Below are positions 1 through 7,287 of a stretch of 14,302 nt of DNA, in pieces. A program made the position numbers and the translations under genes. Within the stretch, counting starts at the first letter, position 1; each line of letters opens with the position of its first letter. The notes under the pieces are model-generated. The model was not told where the DNA came from. It worked only from the letters and a program-made list of their open reading frames with translations, and did no database searches. The DNA comes from Bacteroidales bacterium. GTDB taxonomy: Bacteria > Bacteroidota > Bacteroidia > Bacteroidales > UBA932. The stretch spans positions 1 to 14,302 of the forward strand of contig JAGAAD010000082.1 in assembly GCA_017615445.1 (NCBI GenBank), written 5' to 3'.

Positions 1-1050
1 GGGGAACAGGCCCAAGCCCTTCATCACGTCGTAGATGCGGTCGGCGCCAAAGCTGATACCCACACCGGACATGTCGGCAAGGCCGAAGATGCCGGTGAGG
101 TTATCATACCTGCCGCCGCCGCTGATGGATCCGATCTCCCAGTCCAGGGCCTTCACCTCGAAGATGGCGCCAGTGTAGTAATTAAGTCCGCGCGCGAGGG
201 AGAGATCTATCTCGCAAGGAGTCTGCAGACCTGCCTCGGCGATGAAGCCGAAGAGCTCTTCCAGCTCGTCCAGACCTTTCAAACCGACCTCGGAGCCAGC
301 CATCAGCTTACGCATAACCGCAATCTTCTCGGCATTCGAGCCGCTCAAGGTCAGCACCGGCTCCAGCAGCGCGACGGCTTCAGGCGTCAAACCCTTCTCG
401 AGCATCTCCGCCTTCACAGCGTCCAAACCTATCTTGTCCAGTTTGTCAATAGCGACAGTGATGTCCACCACCTTGTCCGGCGCGCCGCAAATTTCGGCGA
501 GGCCGCTCAGGACCTTGCGGTTATTGATCTTCACCAAAACTTTAATCCCAAGCCTGCGATACACCTCGTCCACTATCTGCACTAGTTCGAGTTCGCAGAG
601 CTGGCTCTTGGAACCGATCACGTCCACATCGCACTGATAGAACTCGCGGTAGCGGCCCTTCTGAGGGCGGTCCGCCCTCCAGACGGGCTGCATCTGGAAT
701 CTCTTGAACGGGAAGGAAATCTCATCCCTGTGCTGCACGACGTAACGCGCGAAAGGCACCGTCAGGTCATACCGCAGGCCCTTTTCGCAGACCTGTCCGA
801 CCAGGGGCTTCGAAGGATCCACGGAAGCGAAGGCGTCTCCAGAATTCAGAATCCTAAACAGCAGCTTGTCTCCTTCCTCGCCGTACTTGCCCAGCAGAGT
901 GCTGAGATTCTCCATCGCGGGGGTCTCTATCTGGGAGTAGCCGAACGAGCGGAAAACGCTGCGGACGGTGTCGAATATGAAGTTGCGCTCGGCCATCTCC
1001 AGACGGCCGAAATCGCGGGTACCTTTCGGGATTGAGGGTTTTTGTGCCAT
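1..1050 (-). CDS. hisS: Histidyl-tRNA synthetase, 3' end cut off by window edge
   Basis: Charges tRNA-His with histidine in the cytoplasm. Reading the minus strand from ATG at 1050-1048 gives 350 open codons down to base 1 with no stop, so the gene continues beyond the window. The product starts [15 protein letters not shown], the usual HisRS N-terminus before motif 1. Class II motif 2 is seen as [19 protein letters not shown] near residues 124-140. The histidine-specific motifs ARGLNYYTG (about 280-290) and SGGGRYDNL (about 307-316) follow. HisRS is usually about 430-460 residues, so the missing part should be the end of the catalytic core and the anticodon-binding domain. The gene diverges from sppA; a -7 box lies at 1076-1069. 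The assignment is firm because all family signatures are intact. Confidence 0.97.
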   Translation of the reverse strand, partial: MAQKPSIPKGTRDFGRLEMAERNFIFDTVRSVFRSFGYSQIETPAMENLSTLLGKYGEEGDKLLFRILNSGDAFASVDPSKPLVGQVCEKGLRYDLTVPFARYVVQHRDEISFPFKRFQMQPVWRADRPQKGRYREFYQCDVDVIGSKSQLCELELVQIVDEVYRRLGIKVLVKINNRKVLSGLAEICGAPDKVVDITVAIDKLDKIGLDAVKAEMLEKGLTPEAVALLEPVLTLSGSNAEKIAVMRKLMAGSEVGLKGLDELEELFGFIAEAGLQTPCEIDLSLARGLNYYTGAIFEVKALDWEIGSISGGGRYDNLTGIFGLADMSGVGISFGADRIYDVMKGLGLFP

Positions 1051-1068
1051 ACAAAGTCTTAAATCAAG

Positions 1069-1097
1069 CAAATTTACTACATTTGTGTACGAATCAA
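1069..1097 (-). promoter_or_regulatory. Putative Bacteroidota-type promoter of hisS
   Basis: On the minus strand, TAAATTTG (1076-1069) matches the Bacteroidota -7 consensus TAnnTTTG. A TTG -33 element lies at 1097-1095, 18 bases upstream; 19-21 is usual. The predicted transcript would start near 1062, leaving about a dozen bases before the hisS ATG at 1050. This rests on consensus matching only. Confidence 0.55.
1078..1085 (+). promoter_or_regulatory. Putative -7 box for sppA
   Basis: TACATTTG matches the Bacteroidota -7 consensus TAnnTTTG on the plus strand and is one base away from the hisS -7 box on the other strand. No TTG is found at the expected -33 position (about 1056-1058). The transcript would start near 1092, giving a leader of about 16 bases before the sppA ATG. 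Confidence 0.45.
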
Positions 1098-1107
1098 AAA
1101 CGACAAG

Positions 1108-2838
1108 ATGAAAAAATTTCTGAAAATGATGCTCGCGGTGATCTGCGGCATCCTCGTGCTCTGGATTTTGGGCTTCACCCTCATCAGTATCATCGCTTCG
1201 GCCGGCAACAACCAGAAAGCTGTCCCGGCGGTCGGCATCCTGAAGATAGACCTTTCGAAGGCGCTGATAGACGAGCAGGCGAACGAAGTGCTCACCTTCG
1301 GCAGCAATCAGGGAACTCCCATGGGTATTTATCAGGCGATGAAGGCGATTGAGGCAGCGGCGGAAGATCCCGGCGTGAAAGCGATTTACCTCAAGCCGGA
1401 CGGAGCCGTGATAGGTCTCGCGCAGAGGCAGGAGCTCCGCTCAGCCCTCGCGAAGTTCCGCCAGAGCGGCAAACCGATAGTGGCCTACACTGAGGCGATC
1501 ACCACCGGAGCATATTATCTGGCATCCGTGGCAGACAAGGTCTACACGACCTCCTCGATAGGCGGCACCCCGCAGCTGACCGGTATCAGCACCCAGATGT
1601 TCTTCCTCGGAGATCTTCTCGAGAAGCTCGGTGTGAAGGTCCAGCTCATCCGCCACGGCAAATACAAATCAGCCGGCGAGATGTACATCAGGTCCAGCGC
1701 CAGCCCTGAGAACCTCTATCAGACCCAGACTTTCATCAACTCCCTTTGGAAGAAATATGCGGCAGACATAGCTGAAAGCCGCGGCCTCAGCGTGGAAGAC
1801 GTGAATAAAGCCATCGACGATCTGAGCCTCTGCCTCCCGGAAGATTTCGTGAAGCTCGGCTTCGCGGACGAGGCGGTGGACAGGCAGGGTCTCGAAGAGA
1901 AGCTCGCCGTCCTCGCGCAGGTGGAAGATTTCAAGGACGTGAAGATGATCCCGTTCCCCGAATACGCGCAGAAGAAGGTCAAACCTAATGTCCGCGCCCG
2001 CCAGAAAATCGCAGTGGTCTATGCAAACGGTAACATAGTGGAAGGCCTGGACAAGCAGAATGTGGACGGAGACCGCTTCGCCAGCATAATCGAAGGAATC
2101 AGGAAAGACAGCACCATCAAGGCGGTGGTCCTCCGCGTGAACTCCCCGGGCGGCAGCGTGACCGCCTCCGAGAAGATCAAGGCCGAGCTGGACCTCCTCG
2201 CCGGAGTCAAGCCCCTGATTGCCTCCTACGGTAACTACGCAGCCTCGGGCGGCTACTGGATCTCGAACAACGCGGACAAGATCTACACCAACGAGACCAC
2301 CATCACCGGCTCGATCGGCGTGTTCGGAATGGTCCCGGACTTCAGCAAGCTCATCACCGGCACGGCCCATGTTGGAGTGAACTCCGTCTCTTCGAACAAG
2401 CACGGCGACATGATGTCGCTCACAAGGCCCTTCACCCCGGACGAATATGCCTTCATGCAGCGCAGCATCGAAGCGATCTACGAGCGCTTCGTCTCGATCG
2501 TGGCCGAAGCCCGCGACAAGAGCTTCGAGCAGATAGACGACATCGCCCAGGGCCGCGTGTGGGCAGGAGCAGACGCTCTTGAGATAGGCCTGGTGGACGA
2601 GTTCGGCACCCTCGAAGACGCTATCGCCTATGCCGCGATCAGCGCCGGCGATGCGGACCTCAATGCCTGGAATGTGGTCGAGTACCCGAAGACTATGCTC
2701 ATGGCAGACCTGTTCTCAAGCATGCTTGCCCCTCAGGACGAGGACTTCAGCATCTACATGAAGTGGTATGACAACTGGAAGAAAGGCAAGGTCGAATACG
2801 CATTCGCCGCGATGCCTTACAAAATCACTGTCAGATAA
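1108..2838 (+). CDS. sppA: Signal peptide peptidase SppA, long (67 kDa-type) S49 serine protease
   Basis: A membrane-anchored protease that cuts remnant signal peptides after export. At 576 residues it has the long tandem form with two S49 domains. An uncleaved N-terminal membrane segment is visible at about residues 7-31, after MKKFLK. The catalytic pair known from E. coli SppA is present: Lys187 in the first domain (GKYKSAGE) and Ser380 in the second (YAASGGYW). The second domain also has the [11 protein letters not shown] stretch and the TGSIGVFG strand. The start is ATG at 1108 after A-rich sequence with no Shine-Dalgarno site. Its stop codon overlaps the end of tilS on the other strand. 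All key residues are present, so the enzyme should be active. Confidence 0.96.
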   Translation: MKKFLKMMLAVICGILVLWILGFTLISIIASAGNNQKAVPAVGILKIDLSKALIDEQANEVLTFGSNQGTPMGIYQAMKAIEAAAEDPGVKAIYLKPDGAVIGLAQRQELRSALAKFRQSGKPIVAYTEAITTGAYYLASVADKVYTTSSIGGTPQLTGISTQMFFLGDLLEKLGVKVQLIRHGKYKSAGEMYIRSSASPENLYQTQTFINSLWKKYAADIAESRGLSVEDVNKAIDDLSLCLPEDFVKLGFADEAVDRQGLEEKLAVLAQVEDFKDVKMIPFPEYAQKKVKPNVRARQKIAVVYANGNIVEGLDKQNVDGDRFASIIEGIRKDSTIKAVVLRVNSPGGSVTASEKIKAELDLLAGVKPLIASYGNYAASGGYWISNNADKIYTNETTITGSIGVFGMVPDFSKLITGTAHVGVNSVSSNKHGDMMSLTRPFTPDEYAFMQRSIEAIYERFVSIVAEARDKSFEQIDDIAQGRVWAGADALEIGLVDEFGTLEDAIAYAAISAGDADLNAWNVVEYPKTMLMADLFSSMLAPQDEDFSIYMKWYDNWKKGKVEYAFAAMPYKITVR

Positions 2839-3739
2839 GACGAAGTTTCCCCTTGCGGACTGTGTAAGGTCCGAATTTCTTGCCCCCTAAAGGGCGGCCG
2901 CTTTCGACGGACTTCTTCAGACGGAGAAGTCCGTCTGCGTTCAGGTTCCCTTCAGTGAAGCGGAACAGCAGGTATTCCCAATGCTTGAAGGTCAGGACCT
3001 TCTTCAGGTCGATGGCGCCGTCCGGGAGGATGCACACTTCGGCGGCCTGCCGGCAATAGTCCTCCGCGATGTCGTCCACCTGGGCGAAACGCTCCATGTC
3101 CGCGGACAGGGTCCTCAGATACGAAGGGTTGATTTCCGCGAAGACGGGCATCACCTTGCTGCGGAGTTTGTTGCGCTTGAAGACAGTCTCCGCATTTGTG
3201 CTGTCCTCGCGCCAGGTGAGCCCCTCGGCCTCCATCCACTTGCGGATTTCCGCGCGGGAGACACCGAGCAGCGGGCGGATGATCCGGAGGGGATACACGC
3301 CGGAATCGGCCGACATCCCGCGCAGCCCGCGCGAGCCGCACCCGCGCAGCAGGTTCAGCATCAAAGTCTCGGCATTGTCGTCCGCGTTGTGCGCCACGGC
3401 AACGGCGTCATATTCGCCAATGAGGCACAAATCCCTGAAAAAGGAATAGCGCAGTTCGCGCGCCGCCATCTCGATCGAGATGCCGTGCTCTGCGGCGTAG
3501 GCGGCGGTGCCTGGCCGTTTCACATAACAATGCTTAATGCGGTCTCTGTGCTTATCACACCAGTCGCGGACAAACTGCTCGTCGCCGTCGCTCTCCTTTC
3601 CGCGCAGCCTGAAATTCATGTGGGCCACATCGAACTCGCAGGGTTCGGAGCCAAAAGCGGAAGAAAGGTCGCCGCGAAGCGACCTTTCTGCCATATACAT
3701 CGAATCGATGCCTCCGCTGACTGCGAGAAGAATCCTCAC
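2831..3739 (-). CDS. tilS: tRNA(Ile)-lysidine synthetase, short form
   Basis: Converts the wobble cytidine of tRNA-Ile(CAU) to lysidine, so that the tRNA reads AUA and is charged with isoleucine. The ATP-pyrophosphatase P-loop SGGIDSM sits at residues 8-14, and the family motif VAHNADDNAETLMLNLLRG follows, then RPLLGVSRAEI and REDSTN. The reading frame stays open upstream to 3832, but that part overlaps the DUF3078 gene and looks like no TilS. GTG at 3739 puts the P-loop at the normal position and lies 4 bases after the DUF3078 stop, suggesting translational coupling. The product is 302 residues, against about 430 for E. coli TilS. It ends soon after SGRPLGGKKFG and lacks the C-terminal domain, like other short TilS proteins. 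The last 8 bases overlap the end of sppA. Confidence 0.93.
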   Translation of the reverse strand: MRILLAVSGGIDSMYMAERSLRGDLSSAFGSEPCEFDVAHMNFRLRGKESDGDEQFVRDWCDKHRDRIKHCYVKRPGTAAYAAEHGISIEMAARELRYSFFRDLCLIGEYDAVAVAHNADDNAETLMLNLLRGCGSRGLRGMSADSGVYPLRIIRPLLGVSRAEIRKWMEAEGLTWREDSTNAETVFKRNKLRSKVMPVFAEINPSYLRTLSADMERFAQVDDIAEDYCRQAAEVCILPDGAIDLKKVLTFKHWEYLLFRFTEGNLNADGLLRLKKSVESGRPLGGKKFGPYTVRKGKLRLI

Positions 3740-3743
3740 GCTG

Positions 3744-4760
3744 TTACTTGTTAGAGATTGTGTACGTGAGGGCAAAGCTGATGAACTCCTTGAACTGCCA
3801 GCCGCGGGGGCTGCTGTCGCCGGTGGTCTCATCGATGATCAGGACGTTGGGATCGTTGATCATCCAGGTCTTGGCGGAGAGCTTGATCAGCTTGCTGAGC
3901 TGCCAGTCGATGGCGTTGTCCCAGTTGATGCGGAAGTAAGGCTCGCTGAGGTAGTCCGTGAAGACGGTGGCCTGTGACTCGAAGGTGAAGGTGTCGTTGA
4001 TGACGAACTTGAGGTTGGCCTTCACCTGGGCACCGAACTGGAACAGAGCAGCCTTGTACGTGGCGGGGGTGCCGTCTGTCTGGAAAGTCGCGGGCTTCAT
4101 GCCGTAGGACGGACGGAGCAGGTCGTTGGTGACGATGGTGAAACCGCCGGTCAGAGGAGCGACGTTGATGTTGAACCATGCGTTAGGGACCCACTGGATA
4201 CCAAGTGCGAGGTTGGTGTAAGCGGGGGAGATGAAGCCGGACACTGCGGGATCTGCAGACCATTTCTGGGTGGTGGCATCCTGGGTGTAACCGCCCGGGG
4301 TGTCCGTGAACTGGCTGCGGAAATCATAGGAAGCGGTGTAGCTCAACTTCGAATCTGCGCCGGTCTGGTAGGCCCACTTGCTCTCCAGATAGATGCGGTC
4401 GTTGTTCTTCTGGAACACGCCTTCTTTGTCTGAAGAGTTGAGGAAACCGTAGTCCAGCTGGAGACGGTTGTTCCAGCTCATCAGGTCCTTTTTGTAGTCT
4501 GCCTTGGCGTCCAGGGCGGAAGCGAGGGTGAGGGTGTTGTAGCCTCCGGCTGCCCAGTTGTTCAGCATAGTGTTGTTCACACCGACGCTCACGGACAGAG
4601 AGTTTGTCCAGTAGTTGGGCTTCGGGGCCTTGACTTCCTCGAGGGGAGCGCCGGAAATCTCGGCTGCTGCGTCCTCGGCGGCTTTCTGCACTGCATCCTG
4701 AGCGAATGCAGAAGCTATTGCAAGTGCGAATGCACTGATGATTGCGAATGTCTTTTTCAT
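3744..4760 (-). CDS. DUF3078 family outer-membrane protein
   Basis: A 338-residue exported protein of unknown function that fits the Bacteroidota DUF3078 family. A signal peptide is clear (MKKTFAIISAFALAIASAFA, cleavage likely before Gln21). An Ala/Glu-rich linker to about residue 45 precedes a region of alternating polar and hydrophobic strands. Family-like features include NYWTN, NNWAAGGYNT, the SWNNRLQLDYGF strand, NDRIYLESKWAY, FRSQFTD, FISPAY and APLTGG. This pattern suggests an outer-membrane beta-barrel. The protein ends in SNK rather than the C-terminal aromatic residue of many barrels. It lies between proS (12-base gap) and tilS (4-base gap) in one minus-strand operon. Family assignment is by remembered motifs, not a search; function is not known. 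Confidence 0.85.
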   Translation of the reverse strand: MKKTFAIISAFALAIASAFAQDAVQKAAEDAAAEISGAPLEEVKAPKPNYWTNSLSVSVGVNNTMLNNWAAGGYNTLTLASALDAKADYKKDLMSWNNRLQLDYGFLNSSDKEGVFQKNNDRIYLESKWAYQTGADSKLSYTASYDFRSQFTDTPGGYTQDATTQKWSADPAVSGFISPAYTNLALGIQWVPNAWFNINVAPLTGGFTIVTNDLLRPSYGMKPATFQTDGTPATYKAALFQFGAQVKANLKFVINDTFTFESQATVFTDYLSEPYFRINWDNAIDWQLSKLIKLSAKTWMINDPNVLIIDETTGDSSPRGWQFKEFISFALTYTISNK

Positions 4761-4772
4761 ATCTGATAAATG

Positions 4773-6251
4773 TTAATAAGCTATTGCAAAAACCACACGG
4801 CCCTTGGAAGGTTTGCCGGAGTAGATGTCCACTCCTTCCTCTTCGCAGACGCAGCTGTCGATGGGGATGCAGCGGATGGTGGCCTTGGTCTCGTCCTTGA
4901 TCTTCTGCTCGGTCTCGGCCGTTCCGTCCCAGTGGCAGAGAAGGAAGCCGCCCTTCTGGATCTCGACCTTGAACTCCTCCCAGGAGTCGCACTTGCGGAT
5001 GTTCGAATCGCGCCAGTCGAGGGCCTTCTTATAGATATTGGCCTGGATGTCTTCCAGCAGGCCGTGGATGTGCTGCTCGATTCCTTCGAGGGCCATGGTT
5101 TCCTTGGTCAGAGTGTCCCTGCGGGCGACCTCCACCGTGCCGGCGGCGAGATCACGCGCGCCCATCGCGAGGCGCACAGGCACTCCCTTCAGCTCCCACT
5201 CCGCGAACTTGAAGCCCGGGCGGAGGGTGTCGCGGTCGTCGATCCGGACGCTGTGCCCGAGCGCCTCGAGCCCGGCGCGGATCTTCTCGAACTCGGCGAT
5301 GACTGCGTCATGCTCCTCGTCCGTCTTGAAGATCGGAACCATCACTATCTGAATCGGCGCCAGGGCCGGAGGCAGCACCAGACCGTTGTCGTCGCCGTGG
5401 GCCATGATCAGCGCGCCCATAAGGCGGGTGCTGACGCCCCATGACGTCGCCCACACATACTGCAGCGAGCCGTCTTTGTCCGCATACTGCACATCGAACG
5501 ACTTGGCGAAATTCTGGCCGAGGAAGTGAGACGTTCCGGCCTGCAGGGCCTTGCCGTCCTGCATCATGGCCTCGATCGTGAGGGTGTCGAAGGCGCCGGC
5601 GAAACGCTCGTTCGGGCTCTTGTGGCCGACTATCACCGGCAGAGCCATGGTCTCACGGGCGAACTTGGCGTAGACGCCGACCATCTCCATGGCCTTGGCC
5701 TCCGCCTCGGCTGCGCTCGCGTGGGCGGTGTGCCCCTCCTGCCACAGGAACTCGGCCGTCCTGAGGAACGGGCGGGTCCTCATCTCCCAGCGGACGACGT
5801 TGCACCACTGGTTGCACAGGATCGGCAGGTCGCGCCAGCTCTTGATCCAGTTTTTGTAGACGCTCCAGATGATGGTCTCGGAGGTGGGGCGGACGATCAG
5901 CTCTTCCTCGAGCTTCGCTTCCGGGTCCACTATCACGCCGTTGCCGTCCGGGTCGTTCATGAGGCGGTGGTGAGTCACCACTGCGCACTCCTTCGCGAAG
6001 CCGGCGACATGCTCGGCCTCACGGCTGAAGAACGACTTGGGGATAAAGAGGGGGAAGTACGCGTTCTGCACGCCCGTCTTCTTGAAGGCGGCGTCCAGCA
6101 CGCTTTGCATTTTCTCCCATATTGCGTAGCCGTAGGGCTTGATTACCATACATCCTCTCACTGCAGACTGCTCCGCGAGATCGGCCTTCACTACAAGGTC
6201 GCTGTACCACTGTGAGTAGTTCTCGCTGCGCGGTGTGATTTCTTTTGCCAT
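4773..6251 (-). CDS. proS: Prolyl-tRNA synthetase, archaeal/eukaryotic-like type (ProS type 3)
   Basis: Charges tRNA-Pro with proline. The 492-residue product has the N-terminus [20 protein letters not shown], typical of Bacteroidota ProS. The catalytic core shows the class II motif RPTSETIIW, then [17 protein letters not shown] and, near residue 280, the motif-3 region [13 protein letters not shown]. An anticodon-binding domain follows. The C-terminal domain has spaced cysteines (LLCHWDG, RCIP, DSCVC) and the chain ends in Tyr, as in the eukaryotic-like class. No large editing insertion is seen. ATG at 6251 is preferred over an in-frame TTG at 6263 because it aligns with known N-termini. It is first in the operon with the DUF3078 gene and tilS. 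Confidence 0.96.
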   Translation of the reverse strand: MAKEITPRSENYSQWYSDLVVKADLAEQSAVRGCMVIKPYGYAIWEKMQSVLDAAFKKTGVQNAYFPLFIPKSFFSREAEHVAGFAKECAVVTHHRLMNDPDGNGVIVDPEAKLEEELIVRPTSETIIWSVYKNWIKSWRDLPILCNQWCNVVRWEMRTRPFLRTAEFLWQEGHTAHASAAEAEAKAMEMVGVYAKFARETMALPVIVGHKSPNERFAGAFDTLTIEAMMQDGKALQAGTSHFLGQNFAKSFDVQYADKDGSLQYVWATSWGVSTRLMGALIMAHGDDNGLVLPPALAPIQIVMVPIFKTDEEHDAVIAEFEKIRAGLEALGHSVRIDDRDTLRPGFKFAEWELKGVPVRLAMGARDLAAGTVEVARRDTLTKETMALEGIEQHIHGLLEDIQANIYKKALDWRDSNIRKCDSWEEFKVEIQKGGFLLCHWDGTAETEQKIKDETKATIRCIPIDSCVCEEEGVDIYSGKPSKGRVVFAIAY

Positions 6252-6263
6252 CGTTTTTGCCAA

Positions 6264-6280
6264 TAATTTTGCTAAATTTG
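6264..6280 (+). promoter_or_regulatory. Two overlapping -7-like boxes for the 6350 lipoprotein operon
   Basis: TAATTTTG (6264-6271) and TAAATTTG (6273-6280) both match the Bacteroidota -7 consensus on the plus strand. TTG triplets at 6245-6247 and 6257-6259 give spacings of 16 or 25 and 13 bases, none close to the usual 19-21. Transcription from the second box would start near 6287, about 63 bases before the lipoprotein ATG. This is weak evidence in AT-rich sequence. Confidence 0.35.
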
Positions 6281-6284
6281 CTGT

Positions 6285-6315
6285 CCCGCTCCCGCGCGGG
6301 TATGAATCTTGCGGG
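6285..6315. other. GC-rich inverted repeat between proS and the lipoprotein gene
   Basis: CCCGC (6285-6289) and GCGGG (6311-6315) form an inverted repeat enclosing the perfect 10-base palindrome CCCGCGCGGG (6291-6300). The segment stands out in an AT-rich gap and would fall in the 5' leader of proS, of the lipoprotein mRNA, or of both. It has no U-tract in either direction that would make it a terminator. It could be a leader structure or a protein-binding site. Confidence 0.4.
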
Positions 6316-6323
6316 CAAAGATA
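6316..6323 (-). promoter_or_regulatory. Putative -7 box of the proS operon
   Basis: On the minus strand the sequence reads TATCTTTG, a perfect match to TAnnTTTG. The nearest upstream TTG (6349-6347) is 23 bases away, a little far for a -33 element. Transcription would start near 6309 and leave a leader of nearly 60 bases before the proS ATG, containing the GC-rich inverted repeat. Confidence 0.4.
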
Positions 6324-6338
6324 ACAAAAAATTATTGT

Positions 6339-6345
6339 AGGAGGT
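6339..6345 (+). promoter_or_regulatory. Canonical Shine-Dalgarno site AGGAGGT
   Basis: AGGAGGT ends 4 bases before the ATG at 6350. Bacteroidota genes rarely use such a strong site, and no other gene start in this window has one. It supports 6350 as the start of the lipoprotein gene. Confidence 0.75.
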
Positions 6346-6349
6346 TCAA

Positions 6350-7276
6350 ATGAAACGCAGTTTGATCTTTTTCGCAGCGGTTGCGATTTGCGCCGCTTCG
6401 TGCGGTACGGCAGGGGAGTTCTCCGAGTCGGACCGTTTCCAGGACGGAATCTACTACAAACCTAATCCCAGGATGTCAGGCCGGGAGCCTCTGAGCGAGG
6501 AAAACTTCCGCTACATGGCCCGGATGGACAACTTCCGCCGCGAGGCTGATTCTCTGTCCGTTCTCCGCGACACGGTTTATGTGGCGCTGGAGGATCCGTA
6601 CAGTCTGCATCCTTACAGCTATTGGCGCCCGTACACTTGGAGTTATTATTCCTATTGGGGTTATTATCCCCGCTATGGCGGATACTATTCCCCGTATTGG
6701 GGGTATTCTCCGTATTATTGGGGCTCGCCTTACTACTACTCTTGGGGCTACGATCCCTACTGGTGGGATTATGATTGGTACTACGGCTATCCTTACTACG
6801 GAGGCTATTACGGCTACCCCTACCATCGCCCCTACTATGGTTATCACCATTCCGGAACCTACATGCGCAGGACCGGCTCTGCCACGAGCGGACACTATTC
6901 CCGTCCGGCCCATCAGGTTATCTCTGGCGGCCGCGTGGCCTCGGCATCGGGCCGTTCGGCCTCGGCGATGGCCCAGCGGGACCTGGATCGCATAAAGGTC
7001 CAGCGCAGCGGCCACAAAACCACGGCCGTGAACAGAGAAGGGTATTCGGAAACTCGCAATTATCGGACGACTTCTGCAACGCGCGCGAGTTCGGGTGCAT
7101 CATATAACAGCACTCGCGATTACAACAGTTCGACGCGCTACGAAAGCAGTTCTTCCACCCGTTCGGTCAGCAGCTCGAGAAGCAGCGGTTATTCGGGCGG
7201 AGGACACTCCTCGAGCAGCAGTCATTCATCGCACAGCAGCGGCGGTGGCGGCTACCACGGCGGCGGTCACAGATAA
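6350..7276 (+). CDS. Tyr/Trp-rich low-complexity lipoprotein, function unknown
   Basis: A 308-residue exported lipoprotein that I do not assign to a characterised family. The N-terminal signal ends in a lipobox, CAASC, with Cys18 as the likely acylated residue. Residues 20-80 are of ordinary composition and predicted to be soluble. Residues 81-170 are extreme: 34 Tyr and 9 Trp in 90 residues, mixed with Gly, Pro and Ser, for example [20 protein letters not shown]. Residues 171-308 are rich in Ser, Arg, Gly and His and end in Gly-His clusters. Such a chain is probably disordered or amyloid-like; that is inference. The start is fixed by a strong Shine-Dalgarno site. It lies 11 bases ahead of a FadL-like outer-membrane protein and is probably co-transcribed with it. 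Possible roles are a surface-exposed or periplasmic structural protein. Confidence 0.85.
   Translation: MKRSLIFFAAVAICAASCGTAGEFSESDRFQDGIYYKPNPRMSGREPLSEENFRYMARMDNFRREADSLSVLRDTVYVALEDPYSLHPYSYWRPYTWSYYSYWGYYPRYGGYYSPYWGYSPYYWGSPYYYSWGYDPYWWDYDWYYGYPYYGGYYGYPYHRPYYGYHHSGTYMRRTGSATSGHYSRPAHQVISGGRVASASGRSASAMAQRDLDRIKVQRSGHKTTAVNREGYSETRNYRTTSATRASSGASYNSTRDYNSSTRYESSSSTRSVSSSRSSGYSGGGHSSSSSHSSHSSGGGGYHGGGHR
6590..6859 (+). repeat. Tyr/Trp/Gly/Pro low-complexity coding tract
   Basis: This stretch encodes residues 81-170 of the lipoprotein, where 43 of 90 residues are Tyr or Trp. The units ([17 protein letters not shown]) are irregular, and codons vary between TAT and TAC, so this is an old amino-acid-level repeat under selection for composition rather than a recent DNA repeat expansion. 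Confidence 0.8.
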
Positions 7277-7287
7277 ACTGAATTGTC

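Noticed and set aside
242..637. Plus-strand open frame inside the hisS region, Ser-rich
   Set aside because: It is antisense to the hisS catalytic core, which shows clear class II motifs.
3740..3832. Upstream extension of tilS to an ATG at 3832
   Set aside because: The extra 31 residues are Ser/Ala/Pro-rich, overlap the DUF3078 coding region and push the P-loop too far from the N-terminus. GTG at 3739 fits the family.
6252..6263. TTG start for proS at 6263 adding four residues
   Set aside because: ATG at 6251 gives the usual MAKE N-terminus; the extra residues only duplicate MAK.
6476..7015. Minus- and plus-strand alternative frames over the aromatic lipoprotein gene, rich in Ile/Val/Gly
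   Set aside because: The Tyr-rich frame has a lipobox, a strong ribosome-binding site and a proper start; the others simply reflect TAT/TAC and GGC repeats read in other frames.
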